DNA of 64,000 nucleotides from Armigeres subalbatus (lineage: Eukaryota > Arthropoda > Insecta > Diptera > Culicidae), in assembly GCF_024139115.2 (NCBI RefSeq), contig NC_085139.1, positions 1,302,001-1,366,000 on the forward strand, read 5' to 3'. Positions 44,061 to 57,500 of this stretch are shown in pieces; the stretch's first letter is position 1, and every line of letters begins with the position of its first letter. A program made the translations under genes and the position numbers. The notes under the pieces are model-generated. The model searched no databases. It worked only from the letters and a program-made list of their open reading frames with translations, and was not told the origin of the DNA.

Positions 44061-46379
44061 CACAGTGGGGAAAATCCGACCCAAAAAGGTACCTATTTAT
44101 TGCGGCTACTTGCTGCGCCGGAAAAATACCTTTCCTAAAAGGAAAATCCACGACAAATCGAATGGCGCTATTTTCATTCGCCGGAAATTATGAGAACTGG
44201 CAATTTTGCCCCATTTACTCCTGAAAATCATATTTTTTCAATGACAGCTACAATTTAAAGTCGATTGCGGCTAACTATTTCTATGTTTTCTGATGCTAAT
44301 TAAGTAGAAAATACGAGTGGTATCTATTCCCACATTATACCATGACTGGAAGTGGCTGTTTTGCCCCATTTACCCCCGGAATCATATTTTTTCTATGACA
44401 ACTACAATTTAAAATCGATTTCGGCTAACTATTTCTATGTTTTCTGATGCTTAGTCAGTAGAAAAAACGAAAGATATCTTTTCCGACCTTATGCCATGAC
44501 TGGAAATGGCCGTTTTGTCCCAGTAACCCATGAAATCGTATTTTTCTATGGAAGCTACAATTTAAAATGAATTGCGGCTGACTATTTCCATGTTTTATGA
44601 TGCTAATCGTAGTTTTTCTCTGACAGCTTCAATTTAAAATCAATTTCGACTAACGACTTCTGTGTTTTCTGATGCGTATTTAGTAGAAAATACGAATGGT
44701 CTAAATTGTATATAATCCGGCCTTGGACTGTCACTAGCGATGGCTGTTTTGCCCCCTTTAGCTCTAAAAGTCAATATATCATATGATTGCTAAGACTTAA
44801 AATCGATGTTGGCTAATTATTTCTTTGATTCTTAATGCAAATTCAGTAGGAACTACAAACCTGAAATCGTGACTAAAAATGGCCAATATGCCATTGAATC
44901 ATTGAAAAAAAAAATTTTTTTGTGGCCCCCACGATTTAAAATCAATTGCGGCTAGGTATTGCGCATAAGCCCCAAAATTTAATTCCCACCTTTGGGTTTC
45001 CGCGCCGAGTACTCAGCGCCAGACTCGGCGACAAGGAGATAGTCGTCAAGTTGGTACTCCTGATTTTTTGGCAACTGATGTAGATTGGTTGTGTGAGTGC
45101 ACCGGTGTCAAAAAATAGAGCTTTTAGCTGAAAATTTAATTGTCAAATGCACATTTTGACAGTAATATAGATGCATGAGTGAATAAAATGTATAAATGCT
45201 CTATCGCGGATGCAGTCGCTGAAGACAAGTGTCAATGATTTCTGTGACGAAACGAAAAGTTTCAATGCAAAAAACAATATTTCTATGTTTTCTTATGCTA
45301 ATTTGAAAAAAAAATACGGTTGTTACATATGCCCCATTTGCCTCTAAATATCATTTTTTTCTAGCACATCTACTATTTGAAATCGATTGCGCCTTACTAT
45401 TTCCATTTTAATTATTGAGAAGAGCGGAAAATCTTCCTGAGGTGTGAGCCTACTTTAAGCATCAGAAAACATAGAATTAGCTATCCGCAATAGATTTTAA
45501 GAAGTAAATGAGGCAAAACGGCCACTTCCAGTCATGATTTAAGGCCGAAATATACGACAATTGTATTTTCTTTCAAATTAGCATCAGAAAACATAGAAAT
45601 AATTAGCCACAATCGACTTAAAATTGTAACAGTCATAAAAAAAACGAAGTTCAATGGGGCAAAATGGCCACTTCCAGTCATGATCCAAGGCCGGAATTAG
45701 TATCAAAAAACATAGAAATAATAAGCCACAATCAATTTTAAATTGTAGCTTCCAGAAAAAAAATCGAAGGTAAATGGGGCAAAATGGCCACTTCCAGTCA
45801 TTTTTCAAGGCCGAAATTTATATCATTCGTATTTTCCACTAAACCAGCATAAAAAAAAACATAGAAATAATAAGCCGCATTTGATTTTAAATGGTAGCTG
45901 TCATAGAAAAATACAATTCCAGGGGTAAATGGGGCAAAACGGCCACTTCCAGTCATGGCATAAAGTAGGAATAGTTTACACTATTTTTCTACTAAATTAG
46001 CGTCAGAAAACATAGAAACAGTTAGTCGAAATTGTAGCTGTCATAGAAAAATTACGGGTTCCAGGGGTAAATGGGGCAAAACGGCCACTTCCAGTCATGG
46101 TATCAAGCCGGAATAGATACCATTAGTATTTTCTACTTAATTAGCATTAGAAAACATAGAAATAGTTAGCCGCAATCGATTTTAAAATGTAGCTGTCATA
46201 GAAAAAATATAATTTTTTGGGGTAAATGGGGCAAAACGGCCAGTTCCCATAATTTCCGGCGAATGAAAATAGCACCATTCGATTTGTCGTGGATTTTCCC
46301 TTCAGGAAAGGTATTTTTCCGGCGCAGCAAGTAGCCGCAATATATAGGTACCTTTTTAGGTCGCATTTTCCCCACTGTG
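44061..46379. mobile_element. 2.3-kb foldback element with tandem-repeat arms
   Basis: Termini CACAGTGGGGAAAATCCGAC and the inverse GGTCGCATTTTCCCCACTGTG are followed by about 150-bp arms (GCGGCTACTTGCTGCGCCGG; TTTCATTCGCCGGAAATTATG). Then come about 105-150 bp units (GGGGCAAAACGGCCACTTCC, CATAGAAATAGTTAGCCGCAA) repeated in opposite orientation (44200-44930 and 45430-46240) around a unique centre (about 44950-45250). No transposase frame. No clear target duplication. Confidence 0.85.
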
Positions 46380-47339
46380 CAACGCTTGCAATGTTGCCAC
46401 GATTTGTAGTTGATTTCAGATGCTTTTCGAAAAATTACTTCTATTTTTATTTCAAGGATGGTGAAGTTTATTTTTCCACAAAAATGCTTCACAGTGTTTT
46501 TCGAATAATTTGCAGAATTCCAAGAGAGTTGATAGATTAGTGGTAAATTTGATAATTATAATTATCCGTATACGGATAGAAAAAAATCCTTAATTTATGA
46601 GAGGGTGAGCAGATTCTTATTATTTAACAAATAAGCTTTAGCCCCTGAAAGATTTTTGGAGATATAAAATTAAGTTTTTTTTCGAACTGTAATGCATCAA
46701 TAGTTAATCAGATTAAGATGCATTTCCTGACTATCAAATCAATTTTGGTATTTTGAAGAGTTTGAAAGGGGTTAGAAAGGTGTAAGTACCATTTTATTCA
46801 AATCTGAGTGATGTCTACGAAGTTAAGTTAGCATAGGCTAAAAGTCTCTCTTATGAAGACCAAATAAAATTCGTGTTTTATTCTAGCCAAGTATCTTTCG
46901 ATCGGCTGCAACTCTGGTGTGTTTGTAAGAGTCAGCAAAAAACAGGTTTCATCCTTCCAGAAAGACATGCCAGTTCAGGATTTGTAACAAATTCGCATTT
47001 AAGAAGCAGTTCTAAGTGATACAACTTGATTAAACTTTTTTTGTTCTGCGTCCAATCCAATGTAGATTAAAAAAATGAAGTTTTAATAATACGAGCCAGC
47101 CCAGGGCTGAAAGTCTCGCTAATAAAAACAAAAAAAGTTTTAATAAAAGGAAAGATATAAGAATATATTGTGGTCTGTTTTATTTATTTCTGTCATATAC
47201 ACTCCTTTGTTTTGACTCCTTTCCCTTTTACTTAAAAAAAATCCCTAAGACTCTAAAGAGTCATAGCGCGATGCTTTGAAGGAAAAATATGACCACAGCA
47301 TTTGTATAATTATTATGGCTAGATTACGAATAATTTGCT
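46380..47339. other. Intergenic DNA; LINE-tail traces
   Basis: No gene. GGGCTGAAAGTCTCGCTAATAA (47105-47126) and GGCTAAAAGTCTCTCTTATG (46837-46856) are LINE-tail-like strings related to 37556. Confidence 0.4.
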
Positions 47340-47360
47340 TCTCGTGAAATACTTAAACAA

Positions 47361-48033
47361 GAGAAAGTGAAAGTTTGTTTCTTGTCCGGACGTGTTTCTC
47401 CAGTAAGCGGATCGGCCGGTCGTCGAAATTTGGTTTTGCTTTGTGCGGAAGGCAAAACGATCGGCCGGTCGCCGTAATTTTGTTCTGTTTTGCGCGGGTG
47501 AGTAAATGAATCAGAAAGTGAAAGTTTGTTCCTTGTCCAGTCGTGTTTCTCCAGTAAGCGGATCGACCGGTCGTCGAAGTTTAGTTTTGCTTTGTGCGGA
47601 AGGCAAAACGATCGGCCGGTCGTCGTAATTTTGTTCTGCTTTGCGCGGGTGAGTGAATAAATCAGAAAGTGAAAGTTTCAGACAGCGAGAGTGTTATTTC
47701 CCATCCCATAGATCGCATCACTTACCGAAGTGAATCCAGATAAATTATCCTTTGTAACAAAAACGATATCCTATCCCAAGACAATCGTGGAGATGCAGAG
47801 GTATACTCGGTCTCTAGTAGCAACGAGAGTCTGACTTCCCTTCCTATATGACCGTAAGGACGTGGCCGGCGCCGTTATTAACTTTAGATATTTGAGCTCC
47901 CGAAACGTGTACATTGAGAATGGGTAGCTAGTCTCAAGCCCCATTTATTGTGTTCTCTGTACAATTTCGCAAGTTCTAGTCAATCACGGAGTAGCAGCTA
48001 CGAATTGTGCGGTCATAATGCTCATGCTCATGC
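47361..48033 (+). mobile_element. Short LINE-derived retroposon, copy A (tandem 5' modules plus 3' tail)
   Basis: A 673-bp element. Its 5' part is two 150-bp direct repeats (GAAAGTGAAAGTTTG at 47363 and 47514, partial third at 47664), each with CGGATCGGCCGGTCGTCG and TTTTGCGCGGGTGAGT blocks, like the reiterated 5' UTRs of some LINEs. Its 3' part is a LINE-like 3' region (GGAGATGCAGAGGTATACTC, AAGGACGTGGCC) with an (ATGCTC)n tail. A 21-bp duplication with one mismatch flanks it (47340-47360 TCTCGTGAAATACTTAAACA.. and 48034-48054). No ORF. Copy B is at 58300-59077. Confidence 0.75.
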
Positions 48034-48332
48034 TCTCGTGAAATTCTTAAACAACTCTTCATTTTGTTCAATTTTACCACCCACTTTTATTTTATTACTT
48101 GTTGCCGTCGTGGTGATGAATTCGCGTAGTATTTCGTATAATTTTAATAACACGAATATGGAGACGCATGGTAGCTCACCAAATGTTTGTATGAATCAAT
48201 GACTTTAATTTACCTTGAATTGCATCTCCTAAACGGCTTGGCCTCTTATTTGATGGTGCAATATGACAAACTGAAAGATCATTCAATAAAAAAAAAAACA
48301 GAAAGTCATTTTATATCTTCGCAGTGAAAACC

Positions 48333-48609
<277 letters not shown>

Positions 48610-48679
48610 AATCCCAAGCCTAGATTGAAAACTTCTGATTGTTCTGAATTTAAGGATTAGCAACTGTAGTCATTAAGCT

Positions 48680-49545
48680 CCAGCTTGCCACGTCTTGGAA
48701 CGTGGTCGCCCAGACGGTCAGAACAGCAAAGTTTGTAAATAAGTTATAGCTTAGATTAGCTTAGTTTAGACTGACTGTACATATCAATGCTTGCTTCTCC
48801 GTGATTGATCAGAGCTGGTGCGAATTGCATTTCGATCCAAGTGAATAGTGGTTGGGATTTACCATCTATTCTCGAAGTGCACGTTCCTGCAGCTCTCGAA
48901 TGTTGATTAATAACGGCGCGGCCAAGCCCTCACAGTCAGTTGGGAAAGGAATGGAATGTTAGTGTGTGGCTATTGTTGCTACTAGAGACCGAAAATACCT
49001 CTGCTTCTCCACAATTACCACGGGAAGGAAGATTTATTAGTTGGTTAGGGCAATCAGAAACATAGATTGGGATGCACCATGAAAAGTGATATGATCTATG
49101 GAACTTCTATTCTACTAATTAGCTTGAATATCTTGAATATCACCATTTCCTTACTATGTTTAATTGTTCATCCTTCGCAGAGAGTAAAACAATCAATCGC
49201 TCAAAGTGAGCGATTGTGTATTTGAGTTTTGAGTCAAGCGCCCGCAACATATTTTTTTCAACGCAAGGAAAGTAGAAAAAGAATAGGTATGAAATTGAAA
49301 GTAAAGAGAAAATCGCGGCTATTCAACCACATTGTTAATTATCAGAAAGCCAATGTCAATCAGCAACCCTTATAGAATATCAACTTGAGATTAAATAAGA
49401 ATGCACAGGGTAAATAAAAATACCTCTGCATCTCCACAATTGCCACGGAAAAGAAGTTGTGTTAGTTGGGTGGGGTTATCAGAAACATAGATCGGGATTC
49501 ACCATGGAAAGTGATGTGACCTAAGCAACTTCTATTTTAATATTT
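48680..49545 (-). mobile_element. Dispersed retroelement 3' region, minus orientation, partly duplicated
   Basis: CTAGAGACCGAAAATACCTC plus TGCTTCTCCAC near 48985 is the inverse of the GGAGATGCAGAGGTATACTC / GGTCTCTAGTAG block of the retroposon family. About 115 bp (48997-49110) recur directly at 49420-49540 (ACCTCTGCATCTCCACAATT, ATCAGAAACATAGATCGGGA). Non-coding. Confidence 0.5.
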
Positions 49546-49849
49546 AGTACGATTTTTTAATCAATAACAGTATTAGCATTTCCTTATCTGATCTTTTAGA
49601 ATAGGTTCATGATTATAGTTATTATAGTACAACTGAGCTGAACTTTTATTGTTTTGCCTTTCTCGTATACAAAGTATACGTAAAGGCTATATGTTCGCTC
49701 CAAAACGAACTTTTTATAGGAGGCCCGGAGACCCATAGTGTTATATACCGATCGACTCAGCTCGGCGAATTGGAGTGATGTCTGTGTGTGTGTATGTGTG
49801 TGTGTATGTGAGTGTGTATGTGTGTGTGTATGTGTGTGTGTGCGCAAAA

Positions 49850-51150
49850 AGTCTAGCTCACTTTTTGGGCACTTATCCTCAACCGATTTGCTCGCAATAA
49901 GTTGCATTCGACGCAGAATCCTGTCCCATTGTTTCCTATTGAAAATTGACCCGATCGGACTATGGGCTTAGAAGCTATGGCCAAAATACTTTTTTTTCAT
50001 AAAAAAGCACATCAAAAAGTCTAGCTCACTTTTTGGGCACTTATTCTCAACCAATTTGCTCGCAACAAGTTGCAATCGACGCAGAATCCTGTCCCATTGT
50101 TTCCTATTGAAAACTGATCTGATCGGACTATGGGCTTAGAAGTTATGGCCAAAATACTTTTTTTCATATAAAAGCACATTAAAAAGTCTAGCTCACTTTT
50201 TGGGCACTTATTCTCAAGCGATGTGCTCGCAACAAATTGCATTCGACGCAGAATCCTGTCCCATTGTTTCCTATTGAAAATTGACCCGATCGGACTATGG
50301 GCTTAGAAGCTATGGCCAAAATACTTTTTTTCATAAAAAAGCACATCAAAAAGTCTAGCTCACTTTTTGGGCACTTATTCTCAACCAATTTGCTCGCAAC
50401 AAGTTGCAATCGACGCAGAATCCTGCCCCATTGTTTCCTATTGAAAACTGATCTGATCGGACTATGGGCTTAGAAGTTATGGCCAAAATACTTTTTTTTA
50501 TAAAAAAGCTCATCAAAAAGTCTAGCTCACTTTTTGGGCACTTATTCTCAACCAATTTGCTCGCAACAAGTTGCAATAGACGCAGAATCCTGTCCCATTG
50601 TTTCCTATTGAAAACTGATCTGATCGGACTATGGGCTTAGAAGTTATGGCCAAAATACTTTTTTTCATATAAAAGCACATTAAAAAGTCTAGCTCACTTT
50701 TTGGGCACTTATTCTCATGCGATGTGCTCGCAACAAATTGCATTCGACGCAGAATCCTGTCCCATTGTTTCCTAATAAAAATTGACCCGATCGGACTATG
50801 GGCTTAGAAGCTATGGCCAAAATACTTTTTTTTCATAAAAAAGCACATCAAAAAGTCTAGCTCACTTTTTGGGCACTTATTCTCAACCAATTTGCTCGCA
50901 ACAAGTTGCAATCGACGCAGAATCCTGTCCTATTGTTTCCTATTGAAAACTGACCCGATCGGACTATGGGCTTAGAAGTTATGGCCAAAATACTTTTTTT
51001 CATGAAAAATCACATTAAAAAGTCTATCTCACTTTTTGGGCACTTATTCTCAATTTGCTCGCAACAAGTTGCATTAGACGCAGAATCCTTTCCCATTGTT
51101 TCTTATTGAAAATTGACCCGATCGGACTATGGGCTTAGAAGTTATGACCA
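49850..51150 (+). repeat. 167-bp tandem array, about eight copies
   Basis: AGTCTAGCTCACTTTTTGGG recurs every 167 bp (about 49850, 50019, 50186, 50353, 50520, 50687, 50855, 51022), with conserved TTGCTCGCAACAAGTTGCA and GATCGGACTATGGGCTTAGA blocks. Two subtypes (GTTGCAATCGACG and ATTGCATTCGACG) are interspersed. Identical 73-codon frames on the minus strand are by-products. Confidence 0.95.
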
Positions 51151-51193
51151 AAATTCTTTTTGCCTTTCTCGTATACAAAGTATACGTAAAGGC

Positions 51194-51679
51194 TAGAGTA
51201 GAGTGGGGCAAGAGTGCGCGTGGGGTAAGAGTACGTTTTCGATTTTTTGAAGTAATGAAAAAAGATAAACCAGCAGCACTTCATCTGTTTGACAGGTATT
51301 CTGGCCTATTACTATCATGTGTAATTGTGAACGATTTGAATAAACAATAAGGGAGATATAGAGTTAGATAATTTTTTGGCCATTTTGCTAAAAATAATTG
51401 TGTTTCCGCAACTAGTATTTCATTACCATATATACGTTCAATCAGGTGAACATTATACCATTTCGGTAACCTATTGTATAGAGTACTTTATGGTGCAGAT
51501 ATACTTAATATATACTTCTACTAAAACGAATATCAATAATTTCAATATTTTTTCCACTGAGTAACATAAAGGAAGAGTATATGAATCATCGACATTGATT
51601 TGATATGCAGAAGCTTGCTTCATAAGGACCACATGATCGATTAAAAACTAAGTGCGTACTCTTGCCCCACTCTACTCTA
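51194..51679. mobile_element. MITE with TAGAGTAGAGTGGGGCAAGA termini
   Basis: The left end and its exact inverse TCTTGCCCCACTCTACTCTA delimit 486 bp. Flanks (AAAGGC and TATGTTTGC) join to restore the interrupted host repeat, as in the intact copy at 49680. TA-type duplication is likely. Confidence 0.85.
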
Positions 51680-52101
51680 TATGTTTGCTCCAAAAACAAA
51701 CTTTTTATAGGAGGCCCGTAGACTCATAGTGTTATATACCGATCGACTCAGCTCGACGAATTAAAGTGATGTCTGTGTGTGTATATGTGTGCGCAAAATA
51801 ATCTCACTGATTTTTCAGGCACTTATCCTTAACCATTTCATTTCTTAGGCATTTATCCTCAACCGATTTGCTCGCAACAAGTTGCATTTGACGCGGAATC
51901 TTGTCCCATTGTTTCATATCGAAAACCGGCCCAGTCGGACTCGGCCGATTTACTCGCAACATTCGACGCAGAATTATATCCCATTGTTTCATATTAAAAA
52001 TTGGCCGGATCGGACTATGGGCTCAGAAGTTATAGCCAAAATACTTTTTTTCATACCAAAAGTGCGAAGAAATTACTCACTCACAAGAAACGAGAAAGGC
52101 A

Positions 52102-53820
52102 CTATCACTGCTAGGTCGATTAATCAGGGTTTTTTTTAAAGTGTGGCCTTTTAATAAACATATTGTCGAATCTCCACTACCTATTCATAAAAATATTGAG
52201 AAACAGAAATGTAGCTGAGGCCGACATATGTATCCGCAAAGCTACAATCAAATGAGCACCAAATGAGACAGCACCAACTCATGCTATGACAAATGAAGAC
52301 ATTCCACTAAAAAGCTGCTTGTCTTATCTAAAATGTTGTACAATTTGTACAACTGCGTGGGAATGTTACTGATGAATTCAAGAAAATCGTTTTAGGGTTT
52401 TAGTTATAACCAGAAAACTAGCATAGTGAAACAGTAGTATAAGTATAAATCGGAAAGGGCTCACCGAATTTATGTTATGATAAGAAAGAAATTTCGTGGT
52501 GAAACTTGAGGTAAAGGACCTTGAAATATCCATTGTCCCTCATCATCTGCTACAAGAAAATAACATCCTGTATAGAACTCCATTTCTGTCTTGATTTTAT
52601 TTAGGCTTCAACAAATCGAGGCGATGAAATTAATGAATTCTTGAATTAATATTTAGAAGTAAAACGGAACATTTTGGCAGCAAAATTGAAAACCTGCTAT
52701 CCACACGCGCTGTCTACTTAGATCTCCGCAAAGTTTGTTAATAAGTTATAGAACTCTGAATCAGTACTGTAATTTCTCATTTTCAATGAGAGATGTCACG
52801 CGATGTTTACATAATTGCCCCTTTCAATATCTATAGAAACGCGAAGGATGGCATGCTATGGAAAATCTAAAAAATATTTGTTCCGTGACAGAGCATGAAA
52901 GTGTGCAATATTTGCTTTTTTTTGTGTTTTTTACTACTTTCAACTCGGGGAATCAAAGGAGTATGATTAATTTATGGTTTAGCTACTATTATTCGCATAT
53001 GTCTATTAAAATAACTTAGAAATTTTGATTTTAAAATAAAGCACAACAACCTTTTACGACTACCTTTCATGCGAAATTGATCAAAGAACCCACGATTCCT
53101 TCATGTGGTCGCCTGAAATAGAAAAAGGCGTTTTGCTCACTGTCGTATGACGAGCATTTACCGTCAGAATCCACCACGTGGCGGCCAAATTTTCAAAAAT
53201 ATCAAAGTAGCTTTTTTCTGGAGGTATGTTTTTGTTAGGCGACTATCTGGCACTTATTTTTTGTTGCGACTAAAAATAAGCGGCGGAGTAGATTTTACTA
53301 TGAGCGGTACAATACTATATTATATTAGGATATTAGCGACTAATGCTTCATTCATGCAAAGTAATAATTCATTAGAGTTCATAAAATTTCATCAAATTGT
53401 GATAAAATTTGAGAAAGAAATTGAAATTCCGATCAGGAAATATTTCTACAAAACAATAAAAAAAAAGGCATATTTATACCAACTTTATATATAAAACACA
53501 ACAATAGGAAAGCTTTGGTTGGAAAAGTTAGATAAATTATTCTACCCACAACTCCAGGACAAATTCAGATATTCCCACTGTACAAATATCCCGAAATAAC
53601 GCTTCCTTAAGAATTATTCATCTAAACATAGATTTTAATTGTCAAATATAATATTCTTCTACTTCGTAAAATTTTCAAAGGTCTATCAAGAGTATTTGAA
53701 AAAAAAACAGAAACATTTTCAGTCCAACTCTAATGTAAACACGAAAACACCATTCAACTGACACAATGTCATTTAGATAAAAGTGTAATCCTAAACTTTT
53801 AGCCCATTATTTATCGGCTA
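52102..53820. other. Intergenic DNA without recognisable genes
   Basis: AT-rich. A short repeat fragment at 52276-52312 is shared with 30687. A 115-codon plus frame at 53147-53494 has no domain. Confidence 0.4.
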
Positions 53821-56800
53821 GAAAATAGTGGCTTGTATCACCATTTCTCCATCCAGCAGGGAAGCTCCCAGCACTGGACCCGAAACGGTAGGTCTAGCAA
53901 TAAGCCTAAATGGCGGAACAAACGGCTGTGGCGGTGTGCCTCTAACGTGGTTTTCTTTTTGTTCGCATTTAATTTATCTAATCGTTTGAATTACCTCATT
54001 TTGAAAAGTAAGAATCCATTTTCAAAACCCCGGAATGGTTACGAGCTGTGAAATTCTGAATCCATAATGTAGAAAAAACCCCTTCGGAATCCTGCCTGGT
54101 GCGGTCTAACTAGGCACGGAAGAGCCGCGCAGAAAAAAAAGGCAGCAGGTTTCGACCATTGAGCCACAGACTTGAAAAGAACGACATAATTTAAATTGAT
54201 TTGAATAACAAATACCGCTGGTATTTTTTGTTGGAAGAAGCTGGCTCATGTTCGTTGAAGTTTTTTTTTTCGGGGTTATGACGGTATGCCCAAGATAACT
54301 ACCACCGAGTGCGCGGAGTGAGACCGAATTTATGCTAATTTACAGCCTTGTTTATTATACGTGGCGAAGAGTCAGCCAGCGCGCGTTAAGACGCACTGAA
54401 TTATTCCAGACACAGAAATGATGATTAACGTGCATCCAGAATGGCGGATTTCTACCGTTTACTCGAGTGATAGCTTATGTGAAAAGTGTAGATTTTTGCG
54501 GATTAATAAATTTGCTTGCGCGGTTGAATTTCGGTTTCAGCAAGCGAGAAATTAAACTCGCATTGATCCAAATTAAACTAACGATGCTCAACATCTCCCA
54601 TCACGATTGAATCTCAACTCCGATACCGGCATAAATAACCGTCTCAGGACGTGAACCGAAATCTAACAATGCCATTAGATTTAGTTGAAGTAATTATTTG
54701 CGCAATTTTGTGTGAGAATTCCTTTTGTGAGAAAAGATTTATAGGACCCACGGCTGAGATTTGGGATGAGCTCGATCGTGAAGGGTCGATCTAAGGATGT
54801 TTGAAGAAGAAAGTTCAGAAACCGAAAGAAATGGGACCTTTTGTTTCGCTTGTCGAGCACGAAAGGGAACCAGATAGGAGTTGAAAACAGGGAAATGTAA
54901 TCCCGCATAAATCAAATAAATGTCTTTTCTCACCCTTTGCATGACTCCTTTTCACTGTTGAAGATTCTCGCGCTTAACGACAGTTCGTAATGGTTGTTCT
55001 TTCATCCGAAGATAAACAGAGAAAGGGAGATGGGAAAAGCAACCAAAACCAATATGGCTGACCTGCGTCTGCTGTACGAAGTTGGAATGATTTATTAACC
55101 CCTCGGAAATGGAGAGGGTAGTTTTTGTACACCGAGAAGAAATGGAGAGTAAGTTTCGCCGGTTGCGATAACCTTTTGTGAGGGTTTTTTCCTTTCTTCG
55201 TTTCGGCGAACAATTGAGACATTAAATTAGGTACGTTGCGTCCTGCTGTCCCTATTGCGAGAACCAGCTTCCTACTCAGCGTTCACGATCGCTTACAAGA
55301 TCGCCTTCTCGATAGAGAAGATTTACGAAAGAAGAGCAGACTGTCTTTGTGCTTGCTGCCGTTAGATAAGCGAGACCGTTCCATCCCACGGTCGAGGAAT
55401 TACAAAGAATTACTGCTCCACAGCATCTTCCTCGGCGCGCACTGGATGCACGAGCAGAAGAAGTCGGAAAGCCATTTCATCTCCATGTTTTCTTATACAG
55501 CAAGCAATAACCAGTGAGTTATCGCTGATTGAGTGTGCAGTCAATAAAAGCATCAGGAGGTCAATGGCTCATCGTGTTTTAATTTAGCTCCATTGCCATA
55601 TTACGTACCGCACATATATGGATGGAAGCGTATCTTGGTGGCTACTGGATAGATGCTGCACTCGGAGTGTGATGATTTAATTTGAATTCGAACGTAAGTA
55701 AAAGGGGTTAACTGATGCAGTCTCGAGTGTCTATCATGACCTCAAATACTTGTATGTATGCACTTTTACACTACATTTGTTCTATGTTGGAACATTTTTT
55801 CAAACTGTACACATTTTTGTTATAAATTATGTACTCTGCAAGTTGAATGAGAAATCTAACTGAAAATCGGAACACGGTTTGTGTTCAGCAGAATGAATCT
55901 TAAAATTTACCTCTCGTTGTTTAAACAAAATAAAAACAGAAACACTGAGAAAACGGGAAGACCCATAGGGGGTACACATTGCTTTGACAATCCCTGGAAT
56001 AAAGAAATACAATTTGAAATGAATTGCGCAAAACATCCATTTCTAGTAACATGATTATAATCCAATCCTTCCCTTCACTGGGACGGCACCACGTTCCAGC
56101 ATCCATATAAAGGCGGAATCTCATCTCAACCGAAGCAGGCAGCACCACACCCCGAAAAAGGGCACTCGCAAAAGGACGACGGCGACCGACGACGCCCGCT
56201 AAGTGCATTATTTATGCAAGGTCTCCGGGACGATTCACGTACTTCGCTACGGCTCGTAAACAACGGCCCTGCCAGCCAGCGGCGTAAGTAACGAGATTGT
56301 TATCAGCTCACAAAAAATCCATCTCAGCCCATCCGCGGGGTGTACGCACGTGTTGGAGCGATTAAAATAAACAGAAACTAAAGCGCTTAATCGAATCGAA
56401 GCACTAACTGGGGAGATGTCTTGAACCTGGCCGAGTTCAAGAAGGATGGTTGCAATTCGCAGAGGCGGAATTTATTTTTATTTGTCCAAGGAAGCACCCT
56501 CCCCTTTCTGGTCATGATGCGTCATGAGTACGGCTGCTTTTTTTTCGGTGCTACAAACGGTTCCCAAGTGCGTACTTGGGATCTGTTATCGAAATTGCAA
56601 TCTAATGAGGTTTTATGCTTTTTATGGCTTAACAAATTATGCTTCGACTCGGCTCGTTGATCGGGAGAGATCGAGTGTATAAATACATTGATCGGAACAC
56701 GTCCAACAATTTCACAAACACTGCTTTTTTCTCTCTAGTGAAGTCCGTTTTCAGCAGGGAAATCTCATTCCCATCTACAACCATCACAGAGTACAAGAGA

Positions 56801-57500
56801 ACCGTGTTTCCACAGTGTTGGTCCGTGTTTTCGTTAGCGTTTATTTATTAGTTTAATTAAAAAAGCAGAGCGCGAGACCAACAAGACTGACGGCGTTCGG
56901 TTGGAGACGGAAGATTTGTTTTTGTTTCCCGCTTCTCAGGTCAATGCTTCCACAGAAAATCATAACTCAAGGATTTTTTGAGGAATTGCGATCGCTGTTT
57001 GCTGCCCAAACAAAACCCCGGTAAATATTCGAAATCTATTCCACCCCACATCAGCGTGTCGATACGAAAATGTGAAATTCGAATGGTCAACTTCGGAGAC
57101 GGGGAACACAAACGTGGTGATTTAGATTTCATCGGAATAAAAATAAAACAGATACCTCTATGTCTCAGCAAAGCTCTCAAGATTTCCCCGGCTAGATCTT
57201 GATTTAAAAGTGTAGCGGTACAATTTATGCCCCTCAAGTTTTCGTGGCTCTTCTCGCCCGTCCGTTTCTTTCACGAAAATTTCCGCTTTCTTGTGAAGCA
57301 GCGGTTTTCAACTCTGGCCGCACGTACCCTTGGGATGAACTTCGATGGGACCGCAGAAATGCACAAATGCACTAATGAAAGAGAAAGGATGAACGAGTTG
57401 GTGTGGCCCTTGAGCGGACCCCGTTTCCAAAAAGTAGGAACGGTATCCGCTTGCGTTTAGACGAGCTTGTACTATTACAATCAACTACACAATATTTCAT
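53821..57500. promoter_or_regulatory. 3.7-kb repeat-poor island (candidate Ubx regulatory DNA)
   Basis: This is the longest stretch of the window without satellites, inverted repeats or LINE/SINE similarity. It is moderately GC-rich, with homeodomain-like strings (TTTATGCTAATTTAC near 54332, ATGATGATTAACGTG near 54419, TGCATTATTTATGCAA near 56203). Many short frames occur on both strands but none has a domain. Resistance to insertion in a TE-dense flank suggests constraint (inference). Confidence 0.35.

Larger units (their letters stand above)
49652..52101. mobile_element. Composite repeat element with TGCCTTTCTCGT termini
   Basis: TTTGCCTTTCTCGTATACAAAG occurs at 49652 and again at 51157; the inverse AAACGAGAAAGGCA closes the unit at about 52088-52101. 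Each start is followed by AAAGGCT..ATATGTT(C/T)GCTCC, a GACTCAGCTCG(G/A)CGAATT block, a TG-rich tract (49782-49842) and copies of the 167-bp unit. It looks like two tandem or overlapping copies; the second is interrupted by a MITE at 51194. Confidence 0.65.

Noticed and set aside
50021..50743. Four near-identical 73-codon minus-strand frames
   Set aside because: One per 167-bp tandem unit; a repeat by-product.
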